A stretch of 64,000 nt of DNA from JAGAJR01 sp048463395 (GCA_048463395.1 DBFWPL010000023.1:62001-126000); one strand, 5' to 3'. Counted from the first letter of the stretch, positions 53,474-62,818 are shown. The notes: a model not told the origin generated them from the letters alone. Made by a program: numbers and translations.

Positions 53474-53553
53474 TTAACTCACCATCTTATTAATAAAATT
53501 CAATGATGACAGATTACACTTTTTTGCCTAAAAAAACTTTAATAATTGAATAC

Positions 53554-53583
53554 AAAAAAGACGGGAAAATCCCGTCTTTTTTG
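53554..53583. terminator. Terminator between hemY and ADP-kinase
   Basis: AAAAAAGACGGG and CCCGTCTTTTTT form a 12-bp stem around loop AAAAT with runs on both sides. It ends the hemY operon on the minus strand. Confidence 0.88.
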
Positions 53584-53596
53584 CTTTCTTTGAAGA

Positions 53597-55024
53597 TTAA
53601 TCTTCGTCATCATCCTCTTCAGCCTTTTGTTCTTCAATTTCCGGCTCTTGATTTTCAACATACAAGTGCCATCTTTCTTGCCCAAAAGCTCCGCAGGAAG
53701 GACAAACGGAATACCATTCATGAGAAGTCGCCCCGCAGGATTCGCAAACCCACTCGCCGTCATCGGCCATTGTTTTGATTTTTTCTCTCCACTCCTTAGC
53801 TGCCTTTTTATCATTATTATAATATTCTTCATGCTTGGCAATCAATTCTGCTACCTTACGCGTACAAGGATTATTGATTAAAAAGACTTCTATTTCGCCT
53901 TTGGCCTTGCCCCATAAACCGGCATCCGAACATAATTCGGCCAAAATACGATTGTTCAGGGAAGGTCTGAGACCATTCAGCAGTGCAAAACTCTCCATTT
54001 TTTGAATACGAGCCAATGCATCATCCTTCGGATACAAATTCAAATAAGCATAAGCAATTTCATCCGTCGGATTTTTCTTCCAAGCCGTAGTCAACACTTT
54101 TGCTGCCTTGCGGAACTGATTATCGTTTTCAACATAATACTGTGCCATAGCCAAAGCTGCCAGAACCAACGTATCATCAGCTTCAATCGCTTGAGAACAC
54201 AATCTGAAAAAGTTGACATCATCGCCTTTTTTACGGGCTTCCAAAGCTCTTTCGTAGAAAACAATCGCTTTCAGACGTTTATGCTTTTCAGCCGGAACGA
54301 TTTTCTTTTTAATTCCGGCATCCAGAACCTGCATGGCACCGTCCCAGTCTCCGGCTTTGGCACGAAGTTCAAAAGCACTTTCAATAACCCAATACAAATC
54401 CTGACGAAGTTCAAAAGCTTTGTTTGCCGTAGCCAGAGCTTCCGCAAACTCTTTTTTCTGCATTTGGGCTTCAACAGCGGCTTTCATTCCCACAATTTGA
54501 ATATCTTCATTCTTCATCAATTTGGCAGAAAGCTTTTCCATATTGTCAAAATCTTTCTCGCCCTTATAAATTTTCATTGTCAAAACATCAATTATCGGGT
54601 CTTTGCCGATAATTTTCTTCAAAGCTCTGATATTAGCCCGGGCTTCTTTCATGTCTCCGGCCGTAATGGAAGTCATTGCCCGCAAAACATACAACAGAGA
54701 CTTATCAAAATCCTTACGGTCAATGATAATTTTTTCGCTGATTTTTCCGGCCAACACATCAATAGCCTCGTTCTCCTTCACACTCTCGGCATAGTTGCTT
54801 TTATATACTTCTCTAACCTGAAGATTAAGCAATCTGCGGAAAATACGATTGATAAAATCAACCACGGCAACAAACAGCAATACCAGCAGCATAACTTCCG
54901 GAACTGAAAATTCCAAATTATACATCCGCCAGTCAACTGTTATCAGGCTGTCTTTATCTCCCATCCACACGGCTACGGTAAAAATCAAACCTATAAAGAT
55001 AAAAGTTGATATCTTTCTAGTCAT
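53597..55024 (-). CDS. hemY: HemY-like TPR membrane protein with zinc ribbon
   Basis: Inner-membrane TPR protein of the HemY_N type, found beside heme genes in proteobacteria. Two TM helices lie at about 6-22 and 42-60 (SVPEVMLLVLLFVAVVDFINRIF). Tetratricopeptide-like helices run from about 100 to 390. The C-terminus has a two-CxxC zinc ribbon, CESCGATSHEW and CPSCGAFGQERW (about 430-455), then an acidic tail. A ribbon in this position is usual for alphaproteobacterial HemY. It overlaps the upstream mitofilin-like gene by 8 bases. hemC and hemD, normally just upstream, are absent. Confidence 0.87.
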   Translation of the reverse strand: MTRKISTFIFIGLIFTVAVWMGDKDSLITVDWRMYNLEFSVPEVMLLVLLFVAVVDFINRIFRRLLNLQVREVYKSNYAESVKENEAIDVLAGKISEKIIIDRKDFDKSLLYVLRAMTSITAGDMKEARANIRALKKIIGKDPIIDVLTMKIYKGEKDFDNMEKLSAKLMKNEDIQIVGMKAAVEAQMQKKEFAEALATANKAFELRQDLYWVIESAFELRAKAGDWDGAMQVLDAGIKKKIVPAEKHKRLKAIVFYERALEARKKGDDVNFFRLCSQAIEADDTLVLAALAMAQYYVENDNQFRKAAKVLTTAWKKNPTDEIAYAYLNLYPKDDALARIQKMESFALLNGLRPSLNNRILAELCSDAGLWGKAKGEIEVFLINNPCTRKVAELIAKHEEYYNNDKKAAKEWREKIKTMADDGEWVCESCGATSHEWYSVCPSCGAFGQERWHLYVENQEPEIEEQKAEEDDDED

Positions 55025-56060
55025 TAATAGTCTCCTTTTTAATATAATTGACTTTCATCAGGGCAAGAGAATAAGAAGAAATTTTTGTAACGGCATTATC
55101 AAATTCAACTCTGGCTCTGGCATCGGCAATCCATTTTTTTAACGAAGCATTGTCAATCAATTCAGGATTCTCATTCTTGTCAATTTCTTTCAAAGCCTTG
55201 TACAAATCCCCGCCTTTTACCAAACGGTAAACCAAATCAAGTTCTTTTTCGGCTTCAATTTCCCGAGTATCCTTGTTAACTCTTTTAACTTTGATGATTT
55301 CGTTAAATTTGCTGCTGATTCTGTCTTTCCAAGTTTGTCCCAATTCTTTTTTCTGCTCTTTTAATAAAGCCTTATAAATACTTTCAAATTCGTTAATAAG
55401 ATAATTTTTAGTATGAATACCTTCTTTAGCATATTTCACAAAAACAGCGATAGGCTCTTTCAGTTTCAAATTGCCATCTGCCAATTGTTGTAAAATTTCC
55501 GTTTCATACTCAAAATTCTGCCCGTTATCGCCGGCTTCTTTAATCATCATTGTGGCACTGAGAACCAAAGCACCCTGATCCGTAACTTTAGCCACTTTTT
55601 CCAACTGATCTTCCAGTTTATCCAAACGGGTTACCACACCTAAAACCGTCGCCGCATCGGCCTTAGAGTCAATCACATTAATATTGTGCTTTTCAATTGC
55701 GTCTAATCTGCTTTCAAAATTACTCAAATCAACCGGAACTGCCGGAACAGTATTGTTCTGAACCTGACGAATAGCATAAATCTCATTCTGCAAACGGGAA
55801 ATCTGCTCAGAAAATTCGTTTAACGTATTGTTTTCAGAAACGATTTCCTCCGTTGCTGTATTATTATTCGAAAATTGGAGAGATTTTGCATAATCAATGT
55901 ATTTGTCTAAGACGGAAGGATTTTTCCAAACAAAATAAATTACTAAAAGAACGGCAATCCAATAAATTGCTTTAAAAACGGATTTTTTTGCATTTGCAGA
56001 CACTTTTTCAATCTGATTTTCCGGTTCTGATTGATTTTTAGATTCTTTACTTTTGGCCAT
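55017..56060 (-). CDS. Mitofilin-like/COG4223 membrane protein
   Basis: 347 residues from ATG 56060 (GAGGAT upstream; a longer frame to 56156 would run over the divergent tsaD promoter). A basic, hydrophilic N-terminus of about 25 residues is followed by one TM helix (AIYWIAVLLVIYFVW), a coiled-coil section (EISRLQNEIYAIRQ, TRLDKLEDQLEKVAKV) and a C-terminal helical domain like that of mitofilin/Mic60 relatives (LVYRLVKGGDLYKALKEIDK). In alphaproteobacteria this COG4223 protein is encoded with hemD/hemY and tsaD. The stop overlaps the hemY start by 8 bases. Confidence 0.82.
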   Translation of the reverse strand: MAKSKESKNQSEPENQIEKVSANAKKSVFKAIYWIAVLLVIYFVWKNPSVLDKYIDYAKSLQFSNNNTATEEIVSENNTLNEFSEQISRLQNEIYAIRQVQNNTVPAVPVDLSNFESRLDAIEKHNINVIDSKADAATVLGVVTRLDKLEDQLEKVAKVTDQGALVLSATMMIKEAGDNGQNFEYETEILQQLADGNLKLKEPIAVFVKYAKEGIHTKNYLINEFESIYKALLKEQKKELGQTWKDRISSKFNEIIKVKRVNKDTREIEAEKELDLVYRLVKGGDLYKALKEIDKNENPELIDNASLKKWIADARARVEFDNAVTKISSYSLALMKVNYIKKETIND

Positions 56061-56156
56061 TTTAAAATCCTCTACATAATTCTTGAAAGACAAATTCTTG
56101 TGATGTATCTTAATAAAAAAATTGAAGAATGGCAATATAATTAGTGGAATATTCAA

Positions 56157-57233
56157 ATGATTGTTTTAGGAATAGAAAGCAGCTGTGATGAAACAGCCGC
56201 GGCCATAGTCAACAATAAAAGGGAGATACTCGGAGAAAGCCTGCTTTCTCAGGAAGAACACAAAGCTTTCGGCGGCGTCGTGCCTGAAATTGCCGCCCGC
56301 TCACATCTTGAACACATCGATGAAATAATAGAAAGCTGCATAAACAAAGCAGGTATAAAACTAAAAGACATAGATGCCGTCGCTGCCTCTTCCGGCCCGG
56401 GGTTAATCGGCGGTGTTGTCATCGGCGTAATGGCCGCCAAAGCCCTTGCTCTGGCATTAAACAAACCATTTGTTGCCGTAAACCACCTTGAGGGACACGC
56501 TCTCGCCGCCCGATTAACCAGTAATGTTAAATATCCTTATCTGCTTTTGCTTGTTTCCGGCGGACACTGCCAAATTTTGGTTGTTAAAAATGTCGGAGAA
56601 TATGAACGCTTGGGAACAACTATTGATGACGCTGCCGGAGAAGCTTTCGACAAAGTAGCAAAAATGCTGAACTTGGGTTATCCGGGCGGTCCGATGATTG
56701 AAAAAATGGCTGCCGTCGGCAATCCCGACCGGTTTGTTCTGCCTCGTCCGCTATATGGTACTAAAGACTGCAACCTCTCCTTTTCCGGATTAAAAACCGC
56801 CGTTCGCAAAATTATTGAATCCTACTCTCCTGACGGAAACATTGAACACGCTATTATGAGAAAAAGAGAAGCCGCAGACATTTGTGCATCATTTCAGGTT
56901 GCCGTCACCGATTGTCTGGTTCGCAAATTGGAAAAAGCCATTAAGTATTTTAAAGAAAACTACCCTGAAGGCAAAGATTTGGTTGTTTCAGGGGGCGTAG
57001 CCGCCAATACCTTCCTCAGAGAAAGGCTTAAAAATCTGGCTCAAAAACACAAACTTGAATTTTCCGCTCCGCCTATCCGTTTTTGCACGGATAACGGCGT
57101 TATGATTGCGTGGGCGGGATTGGAACGATTTTCCAAAGGACTGACCAACGACTTGGATTTCAAACCTCGTCCGCGTTGGCCGTTAGATGAAAATGCCCCA
57201 AAAGCGGCCGGTGCCGGAGGAGTAAAAGCCTGA
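56157..57233 (+). CDS. tsaD: tRNA N6-threonylcarbamoyladenosine transferase TsaD
   Basis: Transfers the threonylcarbamoyl group to A37 of tRNAs that read ANN codons. ASKHA-fold motifs: IESSCDETAAAIVN at 6-19, the metal-binding HLEGHALAARL (His near 109-113), LLLVSGGHCQILV, GTTIDDAAGEAFDKVAKMLNLGYPGGP, SFSGLKTAVRK and VVSGGVAANTFLR. Length 358 is slightly above the usual 335-345 due to a C-terminal tail. The stop overlaps the nth start. Divergent from the mitofilin-like gene. Confidence 0.97.
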   Translation: MIVLGIESSCDETAAAIVNNKREILGESLLSQEEHKAFGGVVPEIAARSHLEHIDEIIESCINKAGIKLKDIDAVAASSGPGLIGGVVIGVMAAKALALALNKPFVAVNHLEGHALAARLTSNVKYPYLLLLVSGGHCQILVVKNVGEYERLGTTIDDAAGEAFDKVAKMLNLGYPGGPMIEKMAAVGNPDRFVLPRPLYGTKDCNLSFSGLKTAVRKIIESYSPDGNIEHAIMRKREAADICASFQVAVTDCLVRKLEKAIKYFKENYPEGKDLVVSGGVAANTFLRERLKNLAQKHKLEFSAPPIRFCTDNGVMIAWAGLERFSKGLTNDLDFKPRPRWPLDENAPKAAGAGGVKA

Positions 57234-57874
57234 TGAGAAAACAGTCCGAAATTCTCGAAATAATGAAAATATTTGAAAGCAGAGATCCTAATCCCCGCTG
57301 TGAATTAAATTATTCCAATGCGTACACATTACTTGTTGCCGTTGTCCTTTCCGCCCAAAGCACGGACAAAGGCGTTAACAAAGCAACGGAAGAATTGTTC
57401 AAAATAGCCGACACCCCGCAAAAAATGCTCTCTTTGGGAATAGAAAAACTCAAAAACCACATAAAAACCATCGGGCTTTATAACAACAAAGCCAAAAACA
57501 TTATTGCTTTAAGCGAAGATTTGGTAAAAAAACACAACGGAGAAGTGCCTCATAACCGAGAGGCTTTGGAAAATTTAGCCGGCGTCGGACGCAAAACCGC
57601 AAATGTTGTTTTAAACGTCTGGTTTGATGAACCAACCCTTGCCGTTGACACCCATGTAACCAGAATTTCACATCGTCTAGATTTCAGCCAAGGCAAAACA
57701 CCGCTGGAAATAGAAAAAGATTTGATAAAAAACCTTCCGGATAAATACATAAAAAACGCCAACCATTGGCTGGTTCTGTTCGGAAGATATATTTGCAAAG
57801 CCCAAAAACCGAACTGCTCATCCTGCCCTGTCTTTGAATATTGCAAATCAAAAGACAAAATAAAACCTTACTAA
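57233..57874 (+). CDS. nth: Endonuclease III
   Basis: DNA glycosylase/AP lyase that removes oxidised pyrimidines. The helix-hairpin-helix ALENLAGVGRKTANVVLN carries the catalytic Lys (about 120), and AVDTHVTRISHRL carries the catalytic Asp (about 138). The [4Fe-4S] cluster motif C-x6-C-x2-C-x5-C is intact in CKAQKPNCSSCPVFEYC near the end. Length 213 is typical. Its ATG overlaps the tsaD stop (TGATG), and a terminator shared with secB follows. Confidence 0.97.
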   Translation: MRKQSEILEIMKIFESRDPNPRCELNYSNAYTLLVAVVLSAQSTDKGVNKATEELFKIADTPQKMLSLGIEKLKNHIKTIGLYNNKAKNIIALSEDLVKKHNGEVPHNREALENLAGVGRKTANVVLNVWFDEPTLAVDTHVTRISHRLDFSQGKTPLEIEKDLIKNLPDKYIKNANHWLVLFGRYICKAQKPNCSSCPVFEYCKSKDKIKPY

Positions 57875-57902
57875 AAAAGCCCTCAATAGAGGGCTTTTTT
57901 TA
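57873..57902. terminator. Bidirectional terminator between nth and secB
   Basis: AAAAAAGCCCTC and GAGGGCTTTTTT form a 12-bp perfect stem with loop AATA. Confidence 0.92.
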
Positions 57903-58367
57903 ATCTTTAGGTTGATTATCCTGAACGTTTTTTCTGGCCTGATACATTGCCACAAAATCAATCGGATTCAACATAAACGGCGGCAATCCCCCGTCAACGA
58001 GATTATTGGTAATAATGCTGCGGGCAAACGGGAAAATCATTCTCGGAATTTCAACCAAAAGAACCGGTTCAATATGTTCCTGCGGAACATTCAAAGAAAC
58101 AACGGCGGCATATACCAATTCCAAAATAAACAATTTCTTGTCGTTAACGTCGCCATCCATTTTAATACTCAATGAGACATTAAAGAAATTGTCATGCAAA
58201 TGCTCGGCATTAACATCAACATTAATATCCATTTTCGGTGCAGAGGTAATCTCACGGAAAATTTCCGGTGCCAAAGGAATTTCCAAAGACAAATCTTTAA
58301 CATATTGGGTATTGATAACAATTGCCGGAACATTGGCGTTTTCGTGATTATTATTCTCTTCACTCAT
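57900..58367 (-). CDS. secB: Protein-export chaperone SecB
   Basis: Tetrameric chaperone that keeps exported proteins unfolded and delivers them to SecA. Conserved SecB blocks: VINTQYVKDLSLEIP (about 18-32), LELVYAAVVSLNVPQEHIEPVLLVEIPRMIFPFAR (about 80-115) and GLPPFMLNPIDFVAMYQARK near the C-terminus. Length 155 is typical. AGGAGATTTTTTATG-type site precedes the ATG. In alphaproteobacteria secB lies beside dnaQ and coaE near the origin; here tim44, mltA and smr lie between. Confidence 0.96.
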   Translation of the reverse strand: MSEENNNHENANVPAIVINTQYVKDLSLEIPLAPEIFREITSAPKMDINVDVNAEHLHDNFFNVSLSIKMDGDVNDKKLFILELVYAAVVSLNVPQEHIEPVLLVEIPRMIFPFARSIITNNLVDGGLPPFMLNPIDFVAMYQARKNVQDNQPKD

Positions 58368-58510
58368 AAAAAATCTCCTAATTTAGAAAAAAGTTACTTT
58401 AAGTGATACAACATTAAATTTTGCACGTCAAATATTTACTGTTGATAATAGACGGATTTACCGCTATATATTAATTGAAAAACAAATTAAAAGTTATTTA
58501 AGAGGAAAAA

Positions 58511-59158
58511 ATGGCACAGTATCTTGATATTATAATTCTTTTAGTAGTAGTTGTTTTGGTTTTTCAAAGGCTTAAAAGCATTCTTGGTTCAAGACCTGAC
58601 GAATACTCTCAAAATCAGATTACTGACAAAAAGGCCGCTAAAATCTTTGATCTGATTATTCAGGAAGCCGAAAAAAACGCTGCCGAACAACCTGCTGAAA
58701 ACCAAGAAGAAGAACTGAGCGGAACAGACAAAGTACTTTCCCTCATTCCGGGTTTCAACAAAGAAAATTTCCTCCGAGGAGCTCAAAGAGCTTTTGAAGT
58801 TATCGTAACCTCTTTTTCCAAAGGCGATACCCAAACACTGGAAATGCTTGTCAGCAAAACATTGATTAAAAAATTTCAGGAGATTATAGAAAAACGCAAA
58901 GCCGAAGGAATTGTCTCCGAAACAGATTTTATCGGATTCGAAAATACTGAAATTACCGATGCGAAAATCTCTAAAAACGACATAGCCAAAATCACTGTCA
59001 AATTTGTTTCCGAACAAGTAAACATCTTAAAAAACAGCAAAGATGAAGTCATAGAAGGGGATGAAAACTTTATCCAGAACATTACTGATGTCTGGACCTT
59101 TGAACGCAGTTTAACTTCAACAAACCCTAACTGGTTATTGGTATCGACTAAAAAATAA
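58511..59158 (+). CDS. Tim44-like inner-membrane protein
   Basis: 215 residues: one N-terminal TM helix (LDIIILLVVVVLVFQRL), a linker, and a C-terminal Tim44/MBA1-like domain (about 70-215) with FLRGAQRAFEVIVTSFSKGDTQTLEMLVSKTLIKKFQEII and a VTFVSEQ-type strand, ending DVWTFERSLTSTNPNWLLVST. The family is an import-motor adaptor in mitochondria; in alphaproteobacteria (TimA) its role is less clear. AAGAGG precedes the ATG. The stop overlaps the mltA start (TAATG). Confidence 0.9.
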   Translation: MAQYLDIIILLVVVVLVFQRLKSILGSRPDEYSQNQITDKKAAKIFDLIIQEAEKNAAEQPAENQEEELSGTDKVLSLIPGFNKENFLRGAQRAFEVIVTSFSKGDTQTLEMLVSKTLIKKFQEIIEKRKAEGIVSETDFIGFENTEITDAKISKNDIAKITVKFVSEQVNILKNSKDEVIEGDENFIQNITDVWTFERSLTSTNPNWLLVSTKK

Positions 59159-60351
59159 TGAAAAAAATTATCTGCACACTTCTTTTCTCAGCCCTTTTGT
59201 TTTCTTGCGAAAAAAAAGAGCAGAAACAACCCAACCCTCTCGAAACTCCAGTCACCCAACCGGAAGAACCAAAGGAGTTGGAATTAAAAGAAGCTAAATT
59301 CAAAGACTTAAAAAACTGGAACAATGATAATTTCCAAGAAATCGTCAATGCTTTTAAAGCTTCTTGTGCCCGCATTAAATATGAAAAAAATCAATTTTTA
59401 TCCAATTCTTTAATACAAATACCAACAATAAATTACCAAAAAACTTGTAATTTATTCGAACAAAAAAATCCTCAAAACAACATTGAAATAAAAAATTTTT
59501 TTGAAAAAAACTTTACGCCTTTTGCCGTTTATCACAATGGAAACAGCAACGGAAAATTCACATCATACTATGAATCTGCTCTGAATGCTTCTTATACAAA
59601 AGACCAAACTTACAAATATCCTGTTTACGGCAAACCTGCCGATTTAGTAGAAATCAATCTAAAAGATTTTGGTGAAGACCTTCCTGCAAAACGCTTGGTA
59701 GGAAGAATACAAAACAACAAATTCATCCCTTATTATACTCGTAAAGAAATAGAAAACTCACAAATAAATGCTCCTGTCCTGCTTTGGGCTGACAGCCACA
59801 TTGACATTTATGTTATGCAAATACAAGGATCTGCCGTTGCTTATATGCCGGATGGTTCCCACATTCGCATTGGTTATGCCGATAATAACGGACACCCTTT
59901 CCGCGGCATTGGCAGCATTCTGCTTGAAAAAGGCTTGATAAAACCGGGTGAAGCCTCTATGGGAAAAATAAAACAATGGTTGGCTGCAAACGACACTCTG
60001 GCCAAAGAAAACATGGCAGAAAATAAACGTTACGTTTTTCACAGGCTGGTTACCGCCGATGGTCCTATAGGAGCTCAGGGCGTACCTCTTACAGCCGGAA
60101 GAAGCTTAGCCGTAGATAAAAAATTCATTCCGCTCGGAGCCTTGCTCTGGCTTGAAACAACCGGTCCTGACAAAGAAAAAATAGAAAAACTCGTTATTGC
60201 TCAAGATATCGGCGGAGCAATAAAAGGAGCTATCAGAGGAGATTATTTCTGGGGTTCCGGAAAAGATGAAGTTTTAGAAAAAGCCGGAAAAATGAACTCT
60301 TCCGGACAATATTTTATTTTAATTCCCAAAGATTTGGAGAATAATCAATAA
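59158..60351 (+). CDS. mltA: Membrane-bound lytic murein transglycosylase A
   Basis: Lipoprotein that cleaves peptidoglycan glycan strands with formation of 1,6-anhydroMurNAc, supplying substrate for AmpG. The signal peptide ends in the lipobox LFSC at about residue 16. After an acidic spacer the MltA domain shows FTSYYESALNAS, ILLWADSHIDIYVMQIQGSAVAYMPDGSHIRIGYADNNGHPFRGIG, and the 3D domain with the catalytic Asp in VIAQDIGGAIKGAIRGDYFWGSG near residue 350. Length 397. Its stop overlaps the next start. Confidence 0.95.
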   Translation: MKKIICTLLFSALLFSCEKKEQKQPNPLETPVTQPEEPKELELKEAKFKDLKNWNNDNFQEIVNAFKASCARIKYEKNQFLSNSLIQIPTINYQKTCNLFEQKNPQNNIEIKNFFEKNFTPFAVYHNGNSNGKFTSYYESALNASYTKDQTYKYPVYGKPADLVEINLKDFGEDLPAKRLVGRIQNNKFIPYYTRKEIENSQINAPVLLWADSHIDIYVMQIQGSAVAYMPDGSHIRIGYADNNGHPFRGIGSILLEKGLIKPGEASMGKIKQWLAANDTLAKENMAENKRYVFHRLVTADGPIGAQGVPLTAGRSLAVDKKFIPLGALLWLETTGPDKEKIEKLVIAQDIGGAIKGAIRGDYFWGSGKDEVLEKAGKMNSSGQYFILIPKDLENNQ

Positions 60352-60860
60352 TGACTGAACTGAAAAAACCCAGCAAAGCAGACAAATTAATCTACAAAGC
60401 TCTAAAAAAAGCCGTAGAACTTGATAAACTTCGTATTTATCTGGATTACGGAAAAATAAACAGACCCCTTTCTCCTGTTTATGATCCTTGGGAATGCCTG
60501 CTTCCGATACTGGTTCCGGTAATGATTGGCTTAGCCCTCATTCTTTCTGTCGGTGTTTTTTTCGGATTGACATTTATTGTCGCCGTAATTCTTGTTTACA
60601 GCACTTATTTCAAAAAGAAAGTTTACAGACATCTCATTGAAAGAACAAAAAATTTTTTAATCAGTGACTATTCTAATTGCGAAAAATTATGGAAGTTCGG
60701 CGGTATTGTTCTTGTTAATGCGGAAAACAAAAAACTAGGCTGTGTTTCTCCCGATGGAGATTGGAAAGAATTTGTCGTCCGCAATTTCTCTGAATATATG
60801 ACCGATACCAAAGAAGAAACGGAAAATAAAAAAGATGAAAACACCAAAATCTCAGCCTGA
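60351..60860 (+). CDS. Two-TM membrane protein of unknown function
   Basis: 169 residues, not recognised. Two adjacent hydrophobic stretches (LLPILVPVMIGLALILSVGVF and FGLTFIVAVILVYSTYF, about residues 44-85) form a hairpin. The flanks are soluble: an N-terminal KADKLIYKALKKAVELDKL helix and a C-terminal mixed domain. No signal peptide. Its ATG overlaps the mltA stop, and its end overlaps the smr gene by 26 bases, so it belongs to the tim44-mltA-smr operon. Confidence 0.72.
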   Translation: MTELKKPSKADKLIYKALKKAVELDKLRIYLDYGKINRPLSPVYDPWECLLPILVPVMIGLALILSVGVFFGLTFIVAVILVYSTYFKKKVYRHLIERTKNFLISDYSNCEKLWKFGGIVLVNAENKKLGCVSPDGDWKEFVVRNFSEYMTDTKEETENKKDENTKISA

Positions 60861-61377
60861 TTTTACGGAAGATGAGGCTTGGAAAGAAATAACCAAAGGG
60901 ATAAAAAAAATATCCCGTTCAGAACCGCCTTCCTCCAAACCGTTAATAATAAAGGAAATAAAACCTCATATTAACATGTCTGAGGTTTACAAAGGCAATG
61001 CTTTAAACACTTTGGAACTCAACATAACAGACAACATCGATAATAATACCGCCAAAAGATTTAAAAGAGAAGAATTTCCCATAGAAGCAACGTTGGATTT
61101 GCATGGCTGTACGGAAGATATGGCTTATGACAAGGTTTTTGACTTTGTAAAAACATCATATATCAGACAAAAACGCTGCATATTGATTATAACCGGAAAA
61201 GGTCTTCAAAAAAAAGACGATGACAATATCTTTGCAACTAAAGGCGTTTTAAAAGAAAGAGTTCCCCAATGGCTCAATTCTCAGGAACTCCGCCCGCTAA
61301 TATTATCTTTTCGCCACCCGACGGCAAAAAACGGCGGTGAAGGTGCCCTGTATATTTTATTAAGAAGAAAAAGATAA
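60835..61377 (+). CDS. Smr/MutS2-type nuclease domain protein
   Basis: 180-residue protein with a C-terminal Smr domain, an endonuclease-like fold of MutS2 and ribosome-rescue SmrB-type proteins. The domain starts at TLDLHGCTEDMAYDKVFDFV (LDLHG, about residue 88), with ILIITGKG (about 122), and the RHPTAKNGGEGALYILLRRKR end. The N-terminal 85 residues are charged and variable, as usual for stand-alone Smr proteins. It overlaps the upstream membrane-protein gene by 26 bases and runs to dnaQ tail to tail with no gap. Confidence 0.9.
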   Translation: MKTPKSQPDFTEDEAWKEITKGIKKISRSEPPSSKPLIIKEIKPHINMSEVYKGNALNTLELNITDNIDNNTAKRFKREEFPIEATLDLHGCTEDMAYDKVFDFVKTSYIRQKRCILIITGKGLQKKDDDNIFATKGVLKERVPQWLNSQELRPLILSFRHPTAKNGGEGALYILLRRKR

Positions 61378-62067
61378 TTATTTCAACCAGATAGCTTCTT
61401 TTATTTTACCTGATAAAAAATCTTCATGAGCTTTCAACTCCGCCTCGTCAATCGGAAAAATTCTGGCCTCCCGAAAAGCTTTTTCTATTTTGCCCTCAAA
61501 AAATTCCGTTTTGGAAGATATTTTCTTTTCGCCTCCCAGCATAGTCGGCTCAACACCACCCAAAAGCTCCAGATAAACTTTTGCCAAAAGTTCGGCATCA
61601 AGCAACGCTCCGTGCAGAGTACGCTCCGTATTGTCGATATTAAAACGTTTACACAAAGCATCCAAATTAACTCTGGACCCCGGAAACAAATTACGGGCAA
61701 TTTCCAAAGTATCAACTACTCTGTCCCAAGAAAATTGCGGACGGTTTATTTGCTTAAGCTCATAATTAAGGAAGTTAATATCAAATGAGGCATTATGGGC
61801 AACTAAAACAGAGTCTTCACCGACAAATTCCAGCCATTCGTCAGCCACTTCTGAAAAAATCGGATAATCTTTCAAAAAGTCATAAGACAATCCGTGAACT
61901 TTATAAGCCTCTTCCGGAACTTCTTTTTGCGGGTTAATATATTGATGATATGTTTTTCCGGTCGGAATATGATTAATTAATTCAACCGCACCGATTTCAA
62001 CGAGTTTTTCGCCTTCTTCAGCCTTAAAACCGGTAGTTTCCGTATCAAAAACAATCTCTCTGACCAT
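61378..62067 (-). CDS. dnaQ: DNA polymerase III epsilon subunit
   Basis: 3'-5' proofreading exonuclease of the replicative polymerase. Exo I REIVFDTETTGF (about 3-14), Exo II VAHNASFDINFLNYEL (about 96-111) and Exo III epsilon LHGALLDAELLAKVYLEL (His and Asp, about 155-172) are present. Length 229 is typical. It starts two bases before the coaE stop, with coaE upstream on the same strand; coaE-dnaQ-secB is the order around the alphaproteobacterial origin. Confidence 0.96.
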   Translation of the reverse strand: MVREIVFDTETTGFKAEEGEKLVEIGAVELINHIPTGKTYHQYINPQKEVPEEAYKVHGLSYDFLKDYPIFSEVADEWLEFVGEDSVLVAHNASFDINFLNYELKQINRPQFSWDRVVDTLEIARNLFPGSRVNLDALCKRFNIDNTERTLHGALLDAELLAKVYLELLGGVEPTMLGGEKKISSKTEFFEGKIEKAFREARIFPIDEAELKAHEDFLSGKIKEAIWLK

Positions 62068-62069
62068 TT

Positions 62070-62648
62070 TTATTCCAATTCATCCATTAAACAAGCCAAC
62101 TCAACCAATAAAAGATTTTTAGGCTTGTCTGTATTAATAACAACATCTGCCAAAAGGATTTTATCTGAATTTTTCATCTGAACATTATTAATTTTTTCAA
62201 AATCCTCAGCCGAAATTTTATCTCTGTTCATAACCCGCTGCTTTTGAATTTCATAATCAACATCGGCAACAATAACACAATCGCAATATTTATTCCACCC
62301 CATTTCATAGAGCAATGCGGCATCAATAAAATATAAATCATTGTAATAATGATTTTTTCTGACTAATTGTTTTAAGGTTTGCTTCAAAAAAGGATGAACC
62401 AGAGCCTCTAGCTTTTTAAGCTGATCATTATGCGTAAAAACAATATTGCGAAGAGCTCTTTTATCAACTTTTCCGTTTTTAACAACCTGAGGGAAATTCT
62501 TTTCAATAACGGCTATAAAATCCTTTTTATAATATAAACGCCTAACCCAGCCATCCACATCATAAACACTGTATCCCAGTTTTTTGACTAACCCGGCCAA
62601 AGTTGTTTTTCCGCATCCGATAGAACCGGTAATACCGATGATTTTCAT
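62070..62648 (-). CDS. coaE: Dephospho-CoA kinase
   Basis: Final step of CoA synthesis. P-loop GITGSIGCGKTTLAGLVKKLG at residues 4-24, DVDGWVRRLYY, then LEALVHPFLKQTLKQLV, FIDAALLYEMGWNKYCDCVIVADVDYEIQKQRVMNRDKIS and the ADVVINTDKPKNLLLVEL end. Length 192 is typical. It is the first gene left of the origin-like region and is transcribed away from it. Confidence 0.96.
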   Translation of the reverse strand: MKIIGITGSIGCGKTTLAGLVKKLGYSVYDVDGWVRRLYYKKDFIAVIEKNFPQVVKNGKVDKRALRNIVFTHNDQLKKLEALVHPFLKQTLKQLVRKNHYYNDLYFIDAALLYEMGWNKYCDCVIVADVDYEIQKQRVMNRDKISAEDFEKINNVQMKNSDKILLADVVINTDKPKNLLLVELACLMDELE

Positions 62649-62702
62649 AAATATTTCCTTAAAACAAAGTATTGGAAAGTTATAAACAAAACAGACTTTT
62701 TA

Positions 62703-62711
62703 TGTGCATAA
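62703..62711 (-). promoter_or_regulatory. DnaA box (TGTGCATAA)
   Basis: Exact TTATNCACA match on the minus strand inside the origin-like region. Confidence 0.6.
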
Positions 62712-62818
62712 CTTCCCCTTTTCTAATATTTATACAAATTAATCACCGTAATGTAAAATCTAATATACTGACTTACACACAAGTTGAACACCCGATAATA
62801 AAAACGGGAATAAAAAAG

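Noticed and set aside
54002..54907. A 301-codon open frame on the plus strand
   Set aside because: It lies wholly antisense to hemY, whose TPR helices and zinc ribbon show real coding; the plus-frame product has no domain pattern.
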